From the NCBI GenBank assembly GCA_022601335.1, contig JAJACV010000044.1, positions 1 to 42,185 on the forward strand: 42,185 nucleotides of DNA. Direction: 5' to 3'. The translations under genes and the position numbers were made by a program. This stretch comes from Chlamydiota bacterium. Lineage in GTDB: Bacteria > Chlamydiota > Chlamydiia > Chlamydiales > JAAZZY01. Under the pieces are notes generated by a model that did no database searches, was not told where the DNA came from, and worked only from the letters and a program-made list of their open reading frames with translations. This document shows, piece after piece, positions 1-8,326 of this stretch. Every line of letters begins with the position of its first letter. Position 1 is the stretch's first letter.

Positions 1-744
1 AATTAAGTGAATTTTTTGATTATTTATTTCATTTGATTGAGCAAAATCTTTAATTATTTTCAATCCTTTCCCCTCTCTAACAATACCAGGCCACCAGCAA
101 GTTATTTCAGTTAAAGAATTCATTTTAAAGACAGGCATAGGCTTTATAAAGTGAATAGGTAAAACACAAACCGGCAAATTAAATGCTTTTTCAAGATCCG
201 CTTTTAAAGGGTCACTATCAGTCAATAGCTTTAAACCAATCCCCATTTTAATTAATTTTTTATGGCACTTATCAAATCGATCTACATCATTTCCCATGTT
301 ACTTGAAGGATATCGATGTACTAACCAGATAGAAATGTCTCTTCTTTTAAAAAATTTAAGTAAATTTAGTAAAACGACTAAATCAGTTTGAGCAAATGCT
401 TCTAAAAAAATTATATTTTTTTTACGAGGCTTTTTTAGCAGTAGTTGTCGCAATAATTTTAAGGTAGAAAAATAGTATGCAATTCTCTGTTTGGCACGCG
501 TCTTCTTTCTAGGCCTTCTATAGGGTTTTTTTTCTACTTCTTCAAACCAGTGTCGAACAGTAGGACATAAAAGCTCTCGCCTCCAATGATCAGGCTCCCC
601 ATTCACCAAAGTTTTTTTGGGAAGCCAGGCAAGAAACTCCCATTTATTAATTTGAGCTGCCTTCTCAACATATTGAGTGTAAACCAAACTGTGTCCTAAA
701 CTACTATATAGCCATGGACAAAATGAAATAAACCTAACTGACAT
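1..744 (-). CDS. Glycosyltransferase, partial (C-terminus beyond left edge)
   Basis: An open frame of 248 codons runs from the ATG at 744 to the window edge with no stop, so the C-terminus is missing. The N-terminus contains a glycine-histidine segment (LGHSLVY, about residues 17-23), then a basic stretch (about 75-110), an LVHRYPSSN segment (about 140) and, near the edge, WWPGIVREGKGLKII. That last piece resembles the donor-binding entry of GT4/GT1-type glycosyltransferases, in which a proline-glycine-x-x-R-x-x-KG sequence is common. Reading this as a glycosyltransferase is an inference from that motif and from the surface-polysaccharide neighbours; the acceptor and sugar cannot be told. It is transcribed divergently from the gene at 960, with about 215 bp between their start codons. 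Confidence 0.55.
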   Translation of the reverse strand, partial: MSVRFISFCPWLYSSLGHSLVYTQYVEKAAQINKWEFLAWLPKKTLVNGEPDHWRRELLCPTVRHWFEEVEKKPYRRPRKKTRAKQRIAYYFSTLKLLRQLLLKKPRKKNIIFLEAFAQTDLVVLLNLLKFFKRRDISIWLVHRYPSSNMGNDVDRFDKCHKKLIKMGIGLKLLTDSDPLKADLEKAFNLPVCVLPIHFIKPMPVFKMNSLTEITCWWPGIVREGKGLKIIKDFAQSNEINNQKIHLI

Positions 745-894
745 AATTTAATATTTGAACTTCAAAACCCGTAATCATATACAACCATCTAAATACAGCT
801 CAAGAAGTTTACTTTTATTTTCAGGCATCTTCAGTTCATCCTTTTAATTAAGGCTTCTATTTTCAAGAAAACACTAACGTCAAATTTACACTTC

Positions 895-900
895 TATAAT
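895..900 (+). promoter_or_regulatory. Candidate -10 box (TATAAT) upstream of the gene at 960
   Basis: A perfect TATAAT lies 60 bp before the ATG at 960, in an AT-rich intergenic region between divergent genes. No convincing TTGACA-like -35 element sits 16-18 bp upstream. AT-rich DNA produces such hexamers by chance, so this is only a candidate. A GGAG ribosome site at about 946-949 precedes the ATG by 10 bases. Confidence 0.3.
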
Positions 901-959
901 ATGATATAAATATTTTATAGTCTTTTACCCCTAATCGAGCCAAGTGGAGATAAAACTTT

Positions 960-2498
960 ATGATAAAAAAACAAATTTTATTACTTTTATTATTTCTTGG
1001 ATTAACTGTAAATTCTTACATTTCCTCTGAGATGTATTGGTCTGATCCACTCCCTCTTTACTCTGGAAGTGAGATAAATCAATTACAGACAGCAATTAAT
1101 TTCTCCGGATATGGAATTGCTACTTGGGTAGAATTGGAAGAATCTAAACAAGTTTATAATCTTCTTTATTCACTGTGTGATCATGGAAAATGGACAAAAC
1201 CTAACGTTATAACTTCAGCAAAAAATTTTGAAGGACAATCCATTTCGGTCAATAGATTAGGAAAAATTATTGCAGCATGGAAAGCAAACCAAAGTGACTC
1301 ATCTATCCAAGTGGTAATTATCGAAAAAGGCGAGTTAAGTGAAATAATAAACATCAAGCAAGGTCCAAAAAGTGAATTTTCGAGTCCCAAAGTTTGTCTA
1401 GATGACCAAGGTAATGGCCTACTTGGATACACAAACTCCAAGGGTGAATTGCTATCTTTTAAATATAACATTAATCGTTGGTCTCCAGCTGAGACTATCG
1501 CACAAAACATTTCTAAGATTAGTAATTTCGATTTAAAGGCAAACGAAAAAGGCGAGGCTATCGCCGTCTGGGTTAATTTAGAAAACTGCATTGAAGGTAG
1601 AATCTATAATGGCTCAAATTGGGCTCATAATTCAGCTGTTATTTCTGAAAATCGTGTCGCAACTAACAAACAAATCATTGCCTCGTTCTCCTGCCCTGAG
1701 CACCCTTCCTTAGTTTGGGTAGAAGAAAATCCCACTTACTATACTTTAAATGCGAGTTGGTATGATAATCAATGGATTGATCCAGTTACTGCCGGAGACT
1801 TCGGTGAAGGAAAAGGAGAAATACAATACGCTCTCAGAGTTAATTCAAAGGGACAATCCATTTCTGCACGTGGAGGCCAAAATGGATATTTAAAAACAAC
1901 TTTGTATACTATCGGAGGGCTAGCCACTGAATCCCTTATGTCAACACGCTTTGATCCAAGGATTGATACCTTGGATGTAAGCATTAACGAGCAGGGAGAC
2001 TGTGCTGTTTTTTGGAAAGAGCAAGAAAACACCCTACTTGCAAATATTTTTTTTAAAGGACAGTGGTTAAGTGCTGGCCATAAATATCAGACTACAGCTC
2101 GAGAAAAAACAGCCAATTTAGTGACCTTTGATAACTCAAATCAAGCCATATTGACATGGGTGTCCCAAAACATAACAAAAAGGGAAAACACTATAAATGT
2201 AGCTTTCGGCAAGGAAAATTTGATATCTTCCTCACAGATTTCTTTAAGTCTTGAGCCTCGGACAACTCCGCTAGACCCAAACCGTACACAAAAAAATATT
2301 AAAGTCAGTTGGAGCACAAACGACCTAAACCTGGTCGAAAAATATTACCTCTACCGAAATAATTTTCTGATTGCAATACTTTCGAAATCTGATTGTAATT
2401 ATATAGACAAACTATATAAAGGGTTTCATGTCTATAAACTAGAAGCTTTAGATGAAAATAATCAAATTATTTGCTCATCTTCAATAAAAACAAATTAA
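960..2498 (+). CDS. Secreted protein with propeller-like repeats and a C-terminal FN3-like domain
   Basis: The 512-residue product begins with a basic-hydrophobic signal peptide (about residues 1-20), so export is expected. From about residue 45 to 420 a degenerate motif recurs every 45-60 residues: a glycine/alanine turn followed by A-x-W-V or a close variant (IATWVEL, IAAWKAN, IAVWVN, SLVWVEE, CAVFWKE, AILTWVS). This pattern suggests blades of a beta-propeller. The last 75 residues (about 435-512), with KVSWSTND and YYLYRNN, look like a fibronectin type III-type beta sandwich. No catalytic motif is visible. It could be an adhesin or surface-bound sugar-binding protein, but no function can be assigned. 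A GGAG ribosome site supports the ATG at 960. Confidence 0.7.
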   Translation: MIKKQILLLLLFLGLTVNSYISSEMYWSDPLPLYSGSEINQLQTAINFSGYGIATWVELEESKQVYNLLYSLCDHGKWTKPNVITSAKNFEGQSISVNRLGKIIAAWKANQSDSSIQVVIIEKGELSEIINIKQGPKSEFSSPKVCLDDQGNGLLGYTNSKGELLSFKYNINRWSPAETIAQNISKISNFDLKANEKGEAIAVWVNLENCIEGRIYNGSNWAHNSAVISENRVATNKQIIASFSCPEHPSLVWVEENPTYYTLNASWYDNQWIDPVTAGDFGEGKGEIQYALRVNSKGQSISARGGQNGYLKTTLYTIGGLATESLMSTRFDPRIDTLDVSINEQGDCAVFWKEQENTLLANIFFKGQWLSAGHKYQTTAREKTANLVTFDNSNQAILTWVSQNITKRENTINVAFGKENLISSSQISLSLEPRTTPLDPNRTQKNIKVSWSTNDLNLVEKYYLYRNNFLIAILSKSDCNYIDKLYKGFHVYKLEALDENNQIICSSSIKTN

Positions 2499-2587
2499 CT
2501 TTCCTGTCTCTCGTTCCTTTTTGCGAAAAGAACAAAAATTTTCAGAAAGTGTTTTGCAACTATAACCCACGTTTTACATCATTAAAG

Positions 2588-4219
2588 ATGACTGTACCAA
2601 AAGAAATTCACATTGTTTTAGTAATATGGGGCAATGCGTTTTGGCACAATTTTTTTAACTACAGCCTATTTACTCGACTTACTGAATACAACCTCCCTGA
2701 ACTTTCAAAGCATTTCAATTTAAAATACAAAATTTTCACAACACCGGCAGATATTGAAAATTACTCTAATTCAGAGGAGCTTAAAGAACTCAATAAATTT
2801 GTAAAAATAAGCTTTCATCCATTCGATTATAAAAAAAATGCATGCAAATATTCTTTATTCAGTAAGATACAAAATAGAGCTATTAAAGAAGCAGGGCAAG
2901 AGCGCGCTGGAGTCATATTTGACTCACCAGACCACATTTACTCTAATAGAATATTTGGGAATTTTATACCGATAATTACAGCAGGAAAACGCTTAATACT
3001 CACTCAAGGAATACGCTTATCTCTTGAAGGCTTCACTTCAAACTCTCTTATTAATAAAAAGGTTCTTCGAAGCAAAAACTTCGATAACAAAGATCTTATG
3101 CAGGGAGCATTAACAAACCTCCATCCTTATACAACCAAGCAACTATTCAAAAATAACCCCGAGATTTTATCTTGGAGCTCAACTATTTTATGGAAACTCA
3201 ATAATAGCAACTTTATACAATCCTCTTTTCACCTACACCCGTTTTATATTTGGCCTGAAAAAGTGGTTAGCATGAGTTGCCAAACTGTAGATTCTGGAGA
3301 ATATTTATACAAAGCTTGTCCAAATACAAAAAAACACCATATTTGTACGGACTCAAAGCTTATGTATTTTGAATTATCAGAAAACAACCTTTCTAAAGAG
3401 TCTAATAAAAAAAAGCCTACTTTACTCGCTTACCTCTACTGGATGCGTTCATTTGCCCATCCAAAGCAATCTGCATATTTGTTTAAAAAGAAAATCTACT
3501 TCTCTTCAAAACCTAAAATTTCTCATTTAACCTCTTTGCGTATCAATAGCTTTATTACTCTTCTTTTCTTTATGAGAAAGATCCCTCTATGGATTCTCAA
3601 GCCTTTCTTACATAAAGAACATCAAATCTATATCCAAAAAAAAGTAAAATTCTTCTACTTTTTAAGAAAAGTTAAACTCTGGAATTATTATGAATCACTC
3701 TTGAGAAATCATTATAATGATTACGATATAGACGATATAATTAGTTATATTTCCGATAATTTAAAAAGTTTAAGATATGAGATTCTAAGAAAAATTGCTG
3801 TTATTGCTTTTCAAAATCTAGATAAAAATTCCTACCCCAATAAAATAGAAAAACTATTAAAAGTAGTGCATAGTAATGATTTTTTTGGCCAATTTTGCCA
3901 CGAAGCTGCTAAAGTTAATAATCGTTTTCTTGTTCAATCTCTTATAAAAACCAATAGACTTGCTAGCATCTCAAAAAAACAATTTGGCTATTTTATAAAA
4001 GAATTAGCTATTCAAAACTTTCACGAAGAGCTCTATTTAGTTTTAAAAAACTATCCTCATCTAAAAAAAATCCACCCAAAATTTATTGAAAAAATAATTT
4101 ATTTTCTACTTCAACACAAATCCCAAATTGCTGTTATTAACCTTTTCGATCTTTTTTATGAAAAAAACATCTCGCACAAGGAAATTCTCAAACACATTAC
4201 TCCTTCTAAAGGCTACTAA
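2588..4219 (+). CDS. Conserved protein of surface-glycan loci, with helical C-terminal half
   Basis: The first ATG of the frame is at 2588, giving 543 residues. The frame is open back to 2471 but only with a TTG start inside the preceding gene. The start chosen puts the conserved segment IHIVLVIWGNAFWHNFFNYS near the N-terminus. This resembles a family I know from O-antigen and flagellin-glycosylation loci of alphaproteobacteria, which starts with a V-W-G motif, continues with a LPSLL..NLP-type segment (here LFTRLTEYNLPELS) and later carries an H-L-H-P motif (here SFHLHPFYIWP, about residues 215-225). Residues from about 300 on are basic and strongly helical, ending in a repeat-like helical tail. 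The biochemical role of the family is not known to me; glycan transfer or assembly is a guess from context. Confidence 0.55.
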   Translation: MTVPKEIHIVLVIWGNAFWHNFFNYSLFTRLTEYNLPELSKHFNLKYKIFTTPADIENYSNSEELKELNKFVKISFHPFDYKKNACKYSLFSKIQNRAIKEAGQERAGVIFDSPDHIYSNRIFGNFIPIITAGKRLILTQGIRLSLEGFTSNSLINKKVLRSKNFDNKDLMQGALTNLHPYTTKQLFKNNPEILSWSSTILWKLNNSNFIQSSFHLHPFYIWPEKVVSMSCQTVDSGEYLYKACPNTKKHHICTDSKLMYFELSENNLSKESNKKKPTLLAYLYWMRSFAHPKQSAYLFKKKIYFSSKPKISHLTSLRINSFITLLFFMRKIPLWILKPFLHKEHQIYIQKKVKFFYFLRKVKLWNYYESLLRNHYNDYDIDDIISYISDNLKSLRYEILRKIAVIAFQNLDKNSYPNKIEKLLKVVHSNDFFGQFCHEAAKVNNRFLVQSLIKTNRLASISKKQFGYFIKELAIQNFHEELYLVLKNYPHLKKIHPKFIEKIIYFLLQHKSQIAVINLFDLFYEKNISHKEILKHITPSKGY

Positions 4220-4255
4220 TAAATTAACATTATTCGTTTAACAGTGAGATAAAAA

Positions 4256-5045
4256 TGCTACTTAAAAAATTAAAAGAAAAAATATTTCTGCCACAGTCAA
4301 AAGCTCTAAGTTAGAAGAGACTCCTCTTGAACAAAATAAAGTTAATTTATCTGAGGAACTTCAAAAATTTCACTCTTCCAGCGAATGTAAAAAACTATAT
4401 AAAAAATTTCTAAACTATGATTTATCTCTACAATATGGCAAGGGTAAAGCTTTGTTATACCACTTAATAAAAATACTTAAGCCCAAAACATCCCTTGAAA
4501 TTGGTACCTATAAGGGCTTAACAGCTTTTATTATTGGATCTGCTTTGAGTGAGAATGAGGAAGGACACCTGATCAAAATAGATCCATATGCAGAACAAAA
4601 TTCATCACCTAAAACAATTTCTGAATTTCCTAACCACATTTCTACTAGAATTACCCAACAACCTTTGTCATCAGCTTTATTTTTTCAGCATTTACTCCAG
4701 CACCCCATGATGTTTGATTTCATTTTAATAGATGGAAATCATGAATTTGAGTTTGCTCTTTTTGATCTTATGTGCTCTGCCCGCTTTATTAATCCTAATG
4801 GGATTGTAGTATTAGATAATATTGACCAAATAAGACCTAGAAAAGCCACCCAAGAGTTTCTGACCTTGCCCCTTAATTAGAACCATCAAGATCCAGAAGA
4901 ATTTACATTTAACATAAATCCTCCTGAAAAATATAGAGAGGACGCATCAGTTTTACTTGTTGAGTTTGTTTTAAGCTTTCATAGTCAAACGGAAAAAGAA
5001 GCGCTACGTCTCCTAAAGCCTCCTGAAGTTGTATATAAAAAATAA
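4256..5045 (+). pseudogene. Broken SAM-dependent methyltransferase (one frameshift plus an in-frame TAG)
   Basis: The ATG at 4256 opens a frame that stops after 18 codons (TAG at 4313-4315). The downstream frame is open from 4266 to 4880 without an ATG start and encodes a class I methyltransferase of the Methyltransf_24 type: SLEIGTYKGLTAFI is the SAM-binding loop and FDFILIDGNHEFEFA the acidic loop. The two frames join well if one A is restored in the AAAA run at 4299-4302. The TAG at 4878-4880 is followed in the same frame by 54 codons (to the TAA at 5043-5045) that continue the family's C-terminus. A CAG-to-TAG transition explains it, since the surrounding residues would read LPLN-Q-NHQDP. 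Two independent lesions argue for true decay rather than a single sequencing error. Neighbouring polysaccharide genes suggest it once methylated a sugar or acyl group. Confidence 0.8.
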
Positions 5046-5127
5046 TTATCCTACTTATTGGATCTTAAATTCATAGAAGTTATAATGCAGAAATATTACT
5101 CATCACTCGTTATACAATAGTCATTTT

Positions 5128-6351
5128 ATGAAACAATACGATTTAATTGTCACAGGCGGAGGCATTATAGGCTTAGCTACAGCCTACAATACCCTTAAAG
5201 ATCATCCCCATTTCAAAGTAGCTATTTTAGAAAAAGAGTCTTCCATAGCTCAACATCAAACAGGTCACAATAGCGGTGTCATTCACTCTGGCATATACTA
5301 TAAACCCGGGTCTCTTAAAGCAAAAAACTGTGTTTTGGGCGTTCAAAAGCTACTCGAATTCTGCAATGCTCATGATATCTCCTATGACCTTTGCGGTAAA
5401 TTAATAGTCGCGACCTCTCAAGAGGAGCTTCCTCGATTAAAAGAACTTTTTAGAAGGGGGCAAGCAAATCAAGTCACCGGACTTAAAATGCTTAACGCTC
5501 AAGAGATAAAAAAATTAGAACCCTATGCTGCTGGTATTGAAGCTATTCATGCTCCTAATACGGGTATTGTAGACTATAAAAAAGTAGCTCAAACACTCTA
5601 CCAGGAAATACTAAGACTTGGAGGAGATGTTTTTTTTAACCAAGAAGTTACAGGCGTTAAAGACGAAAGCCAAGGTGTATTAGTTTTTTCTAAAGAAAAA
5701 GAATTCTCTACTAAATTTCTGATCAACTGTTGTGGGCTGTATGCCGATAGTGTAGCGCGTAAAACGGGATCTTCTCTTAAAGACAAAATTATTCCTTTTA
5801 GAGGTGAGTATTACTACTTGAAACCCTCAAAAGCACATTTACTTAAAGGTCTGATTTATCCTGTCCCCAATCCAAAGTTCCCATTCTTAGGTGTACATCT
5901 CACCAAACGCATTTCTGGGGAAGTAGAGGTTGGCCCAAATGCTGTTCTTGCCTTTGCAAAAGAAGGTTATAAAAAAAGTGATATCAATATCAAAGAAATG
6001 GGACACTATTTAAAATATTCCGGTTTCTGGTCTATGGTCAAAAGACATTGGAAAGTCGGTTTTTATGAATTCTATCGCTCTTATTTTAAATCTGCATTTT
6101 TGAAAGATATTCAAAGGCTCATGCCAGATATAAAAGAGCAAGACCTTGTCCCAGGTGGCTCTGGAGTCAGAGCTCAAGTCGTGAGTCCAAATGGACAGAT
6201 GGTAGATGACTTTTTAATTCATTCATCTTCAAAAGTAGTAAATGTACTCAATGCTCCCTCTCCAGGAGCAACGAGTTGTCTGGCTATTGGAGCTGAGCTT
6301 AAAAACAGGCTAAATTCAAAAATAAAGACAATAGATGGAATACAAGTATAA
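5128..6351 (+). CDS. lhgO: L-2-hydroxyglutarate oxidase (LhgO)
   Basis: This FAD enzyme oxidises L-2-hydroxyglutarate back to 2-oxoglutarate and passes electrons to the quinone pool or oxygen. Its 407 residues match the usual length of the family. The FAD-binding beta-alpha-beta is at residues 8-20 (VTGGGIIGLATAY), the adenine-ribose acid follows in AILEKE, and the family signature HQTGHNSGVIHSGIYYKPGS lies at about 43-62. The C-terminal FAD contact is GGSGVRAQ with NAPSPGATS near residues 345-385. It overlaps the next glycosyltransferase gene by 17 bases, so the two are co-expressed. Its presence in a sugar locus is informative: some nucleotide-sugar dehydrogenases regenerate NAD+ with 2-oxoglutarate and release 2-hydroxyglutarate, and candidates for such enzymes are encoded at 8323 and 23792. 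Confidence 0.9.
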   Translation: MKQYDLIVTGGGIIGLATAYNTLKDHPHFKVAILEKESSIAQHQTGHNSGVIHSGIYYKPGSLKAKNCVLGVQKLLEFCNAHDISYDLCGKLIVATSQEELPRLKELFRRGQANQVTGLKMLNAQEIKKLEPYAAGIEAIHAPNTGIVDYKKVAQTLYQEILRLGGDVFFNQEVTGVKDESQGVLVFSKEKEFSTKFLINCCGLYADSVARKTGSSLKDKIIPFRGEYYYLKPSKAHLLKGLIYPVPNPKFPFLGVHLTKRISGEVEVGPNAVLAFAKEGYKKSDINIKEMGHYLKYSGFWSMVKRHWKVGFYEFYRSYFKSAFLKDIQRLMPDIKEQDLVPGGSGVRAQVVSPNGQMVDDFLIHSSSKVVNVLNAPSPGATSCLAIGAELKNRLNSKIKTIDGIQV

Positions 6352-7240
6352 AGTTTCCTTGATCATGCCCAACTACAACTATGCTCAGTATATTGCTGAA
6401 GCATTAGATTCCGTTGTAAATCAAACTTTTCAAGACATTGAACTTATTTTAATTGATGATGCATCCACAGACAATAGCATTGAGATTATAAAACCTTATT
6501 TAGATAAATATCCTTTTATCCACTTTATAAAAAATAAACAGAACTTAGGCTTTTTTAAAAGTATCCAAATCGGCTTAGATTGTTCTCAGGGAGAATACAT
6601 TGCATTCCCATCTTCAGATGATATTTTATTCCCCAACTTTTTAGAAAAAAAAGTAAACATGCTTGATCAATACCCTGATATAGGCCTTTGTTTTTCTGAT
6701 TACGCTTTTTTCTCGCAAAATCAACCCGATCAGGTTAATTCTACATTTATTAATCCTCATCTAAAGGAAATGAAACTTTCTCCTGCTGATTTAATACAAC
6801 AAGTTAAAATGTATCGACTTTGGATTCCAGGGAATGCGACTTTAAGTAGAAAAAAACTATTTATTCAGCATGGAGGCTACGATCCAAAGTATCAATCTCT
6901 AACTGATTGGTTTGTGTTTTTAAAAATTGGTTTTCAGCATGGAGCTTACTTTTTTCATGAAAAGCTGGCAGCTATGAGAACCCACCCAAATTCATTAAGT
7001 CAAACAGAGTCCTCCAATACGAAGGAAATTGCCTGGACAAATATGATTAAAAATCTATCTGACAAAAAAAACAGGACCCTTAAAAAGGCTTTCATAAGAT
7101 CTCATGTTTTTAATACACAAGGTTATAAGTTCTTTGATTTTATTTTAAAAAATCCTAGGTACTGGCTCTTTTTCAAACAATATACGTATAAACATTTCTA
7201 TAAGAGATGGCGAAAAGAGAAAAACAGCGCTCATACTTAG
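6335..7240 (+). CDS. Family 2 glycosyltransferase
   Basis: A 301-residue GT-A fold transferase. The N-terminus VSLIMPNYNYAQYIAEALDS is the classical GT2 entry strand, and LILIDDASTDNS gives the first nucleotide-binding acidic residues. GEYIAFPSSDDI (about residues 84-95) supplies the metal-binding SSDD in place of DxD. The downstream segment SRKKLFIQHGGYDPKYQSLTD (about 172-192) is typical for GT2 enzymes that add sugars to polysaccharides. There is no membrane anchor. The start codon lies inside the end of lhgO, which suggests translational coupling. Donor and acceptor cannot be told from sequence. Confidence 0.87.
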   Translation: MEYKYKVSLIMPNYNYAQYIAEALDSVVNQTFQDIELILIDDASTDNSIEIIKPYLDKYPFIHFIKNKQNLGFFKSIQIGLDCSQGEYIAFPSSDDILFPNFLEKKVNMLDQYPDIGLCFSDYAFFSQNQPDQVNSTFINPHLKEMKLSPADLIQQVKMYRLWIPGNATLSRKKLFIQHGGYDPKYQSLTDWFVFLKIGFQHGAYFFHEKLAAMRTHPNSLSQTESSNTKEIAWTNMIKNLSDKKNRTLKKAFIRSHVFNTQGYKFFDFILKNPRYWLFFKQYTYKHFYKRWRKEKNSAHT

Positions 7241-7351
7241 AAACACAATCCTGAATTACAATACTCTCCTTAAATCGTAATTTATTTTAATTTGCAGTTT
7301 TTTAAATTCCTGCTAAAATCTCTTCTTAATAGCCCATTTTGAACTGAGTCT

Positions 7352-7376
7352 AGAGGTCTGATTTTTCAGAGCCTCT
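7352..7376 (+). other. Imperfect hairpin in the leader of the gene at 7403
   Basis: The arms AGAGGTCTGA (7352-7361) and TCAGAGCCTCT (7366-7376) form about 10 base pairs around a T4 loop, with one G-U pair and one bulged A at 7370. It is not followed by a T-run, so it is not a good intrinsic terminator. It may be a leader RNA structure or a degraded terminator of the upstream genes. Confidence 0.35.
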
Positions 7377-7402
7377 CAATTATTTAAACGAAAGGAACAT
7401 CA

Positions 7403-8326
7403 ATGAAAACATTAGTCACTGGAGCCACTGGATTTTTAGGACGATTCTTAACTAAGTCACTACAAGCACAGGGACATGAAGTTGTTGCTCTAGGCTCTAA
7501 AGAATGTGATTTAACCCAAAGCACCTCTCTAGATAATTTCAATTCCAAAACCTATGACCATATCTATCATTTAGCCGCATGGACTCAAGCAGGTGATTTT
7601 AATATTTATCATCCAGGAGAAGTCTGGACAACCAATCAGCTTATTAACACACATGTTCTAGATTGGTGGCAAAAGAGACAACCTCAGGCTAAGTTAATTA
7701 CTATGGGCACCAGTTGCGCGTACAGAGCTGGCACCAATCTAGTCGAAGACTCTTATTTAGATGGCAGCCCCCACGAATCCGTTTATGCTTATGGAATGAC
7801 TAAGCGTATGCTCTATGTCGGCTTAAAGGCGCTCAATAAACAGTATGGAATGAAATATTTGTGTTTTATACCAAGCACTCTGTATGGACCTGGGTATCAT
7901 AATGAAAATAAGCAACTTCACTTTATCTTTGACTTAATGACTAAAATTATACGTGCCAAATATCAAGGAGAAACAGCCACTCTTTGGGGAGATGGACATC
8001 AAAAAAGAGAGCTTGTACTTATCAGTGACTTTGTCTCGATTATGCTCAAACTGGCTCAAACAGAAGAAAATGAACTTATAAATATTGGTGCTGGCATTGA
8101 ATACCCTATCCGCCACTTTGCAGAACTTATTTGCAATGCCATTGACTATGATCCAAGCCTAATTCAATACGACACGACTCAATTTGTGGGAGCCACTTCT
8201 AAATGCTTAGATATTCTAAAACTTAAAGATAAACACCCTGAACTTGAATACACTCCTCTCAAGGCGGGTATCGAAGAGACTGTAAAATGGTTCTTGGAGT
8301 CCAGAAAAGAGCTTATGCAAGTCTAG
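7403..8326 (+). CDS. GDP-L-fucose-synthase-like SDR (sugar C4 reductase candidate)
   Basis: An extended short-chain dehydrogenase of 307 residues. The NAD(P)-binding motif TGATGFLG is at residues 6-13, and a catalytic Ser lies in MGTSCAYR (about 101-108). The YxxxK pair is in YAYGMTKRM (about 127-135). The segment FIPSTLYGPGYH and the overall layout match WcaG/GDP-fucose synthase, which epimerises and reduces 4-keto nucleotide sugars. In Campylobacter heptose loci a WcaG-type reductase (Cj1428) works with a Cj1427 dehydrogenase and HddA. Homologues of both follow here in opposite orientation (8323 and 9287), so a GDP-heptose C4 reductase is a reasonable guess. An AAGGA ribosome site (7392-7396) is spaced six bases from the ATG. 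Its stop overlaps the stop of the convergent neighbour in a shared CTAG. Confidence 0.75.
   Translation: MKTLVTGATGFLGRFLTKSLQAQGHEVVALGSKECDLTQSTSLDNFNSKTYDHIYHLAAWTQAGDFNIYHPGEVWTTNQLINTHVLDWWQKRQPQAKLITMGTSCAYRAGTNLVEDSYLDGSPHESVYAYGMTKRMLYVGLKALNKQYGMKYLCFIPSTLYGPGYHNENKQLHFIFDLMTKIIRAKYQGETATLWGDGHQKRELVLISDFVSIMLKLAQTEENELINIGAGIEYPIRHFAELICNAIDYDPSLIQYDTTQFVGATSKCLDILKLKDKHPELEYTPLKAGIEETVKWFLESRKELMQV

Noticed and set aside
745..959. tRNA or small RNA in the leftmost intergenic region
   Set aside because: No cloverleaf, T-loop sequence or strong hairpin is visible; the region is simply AT-rich and between divergent starts.
4256..5045. Programmed frameshift plus stop readthrough in the methyltransferase gene
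   Set aside because: There is no slippery heptamer with a downstream structure, and a TAG in a normal context; needing two recoding events in one small enzyme is less likely than gene decay.
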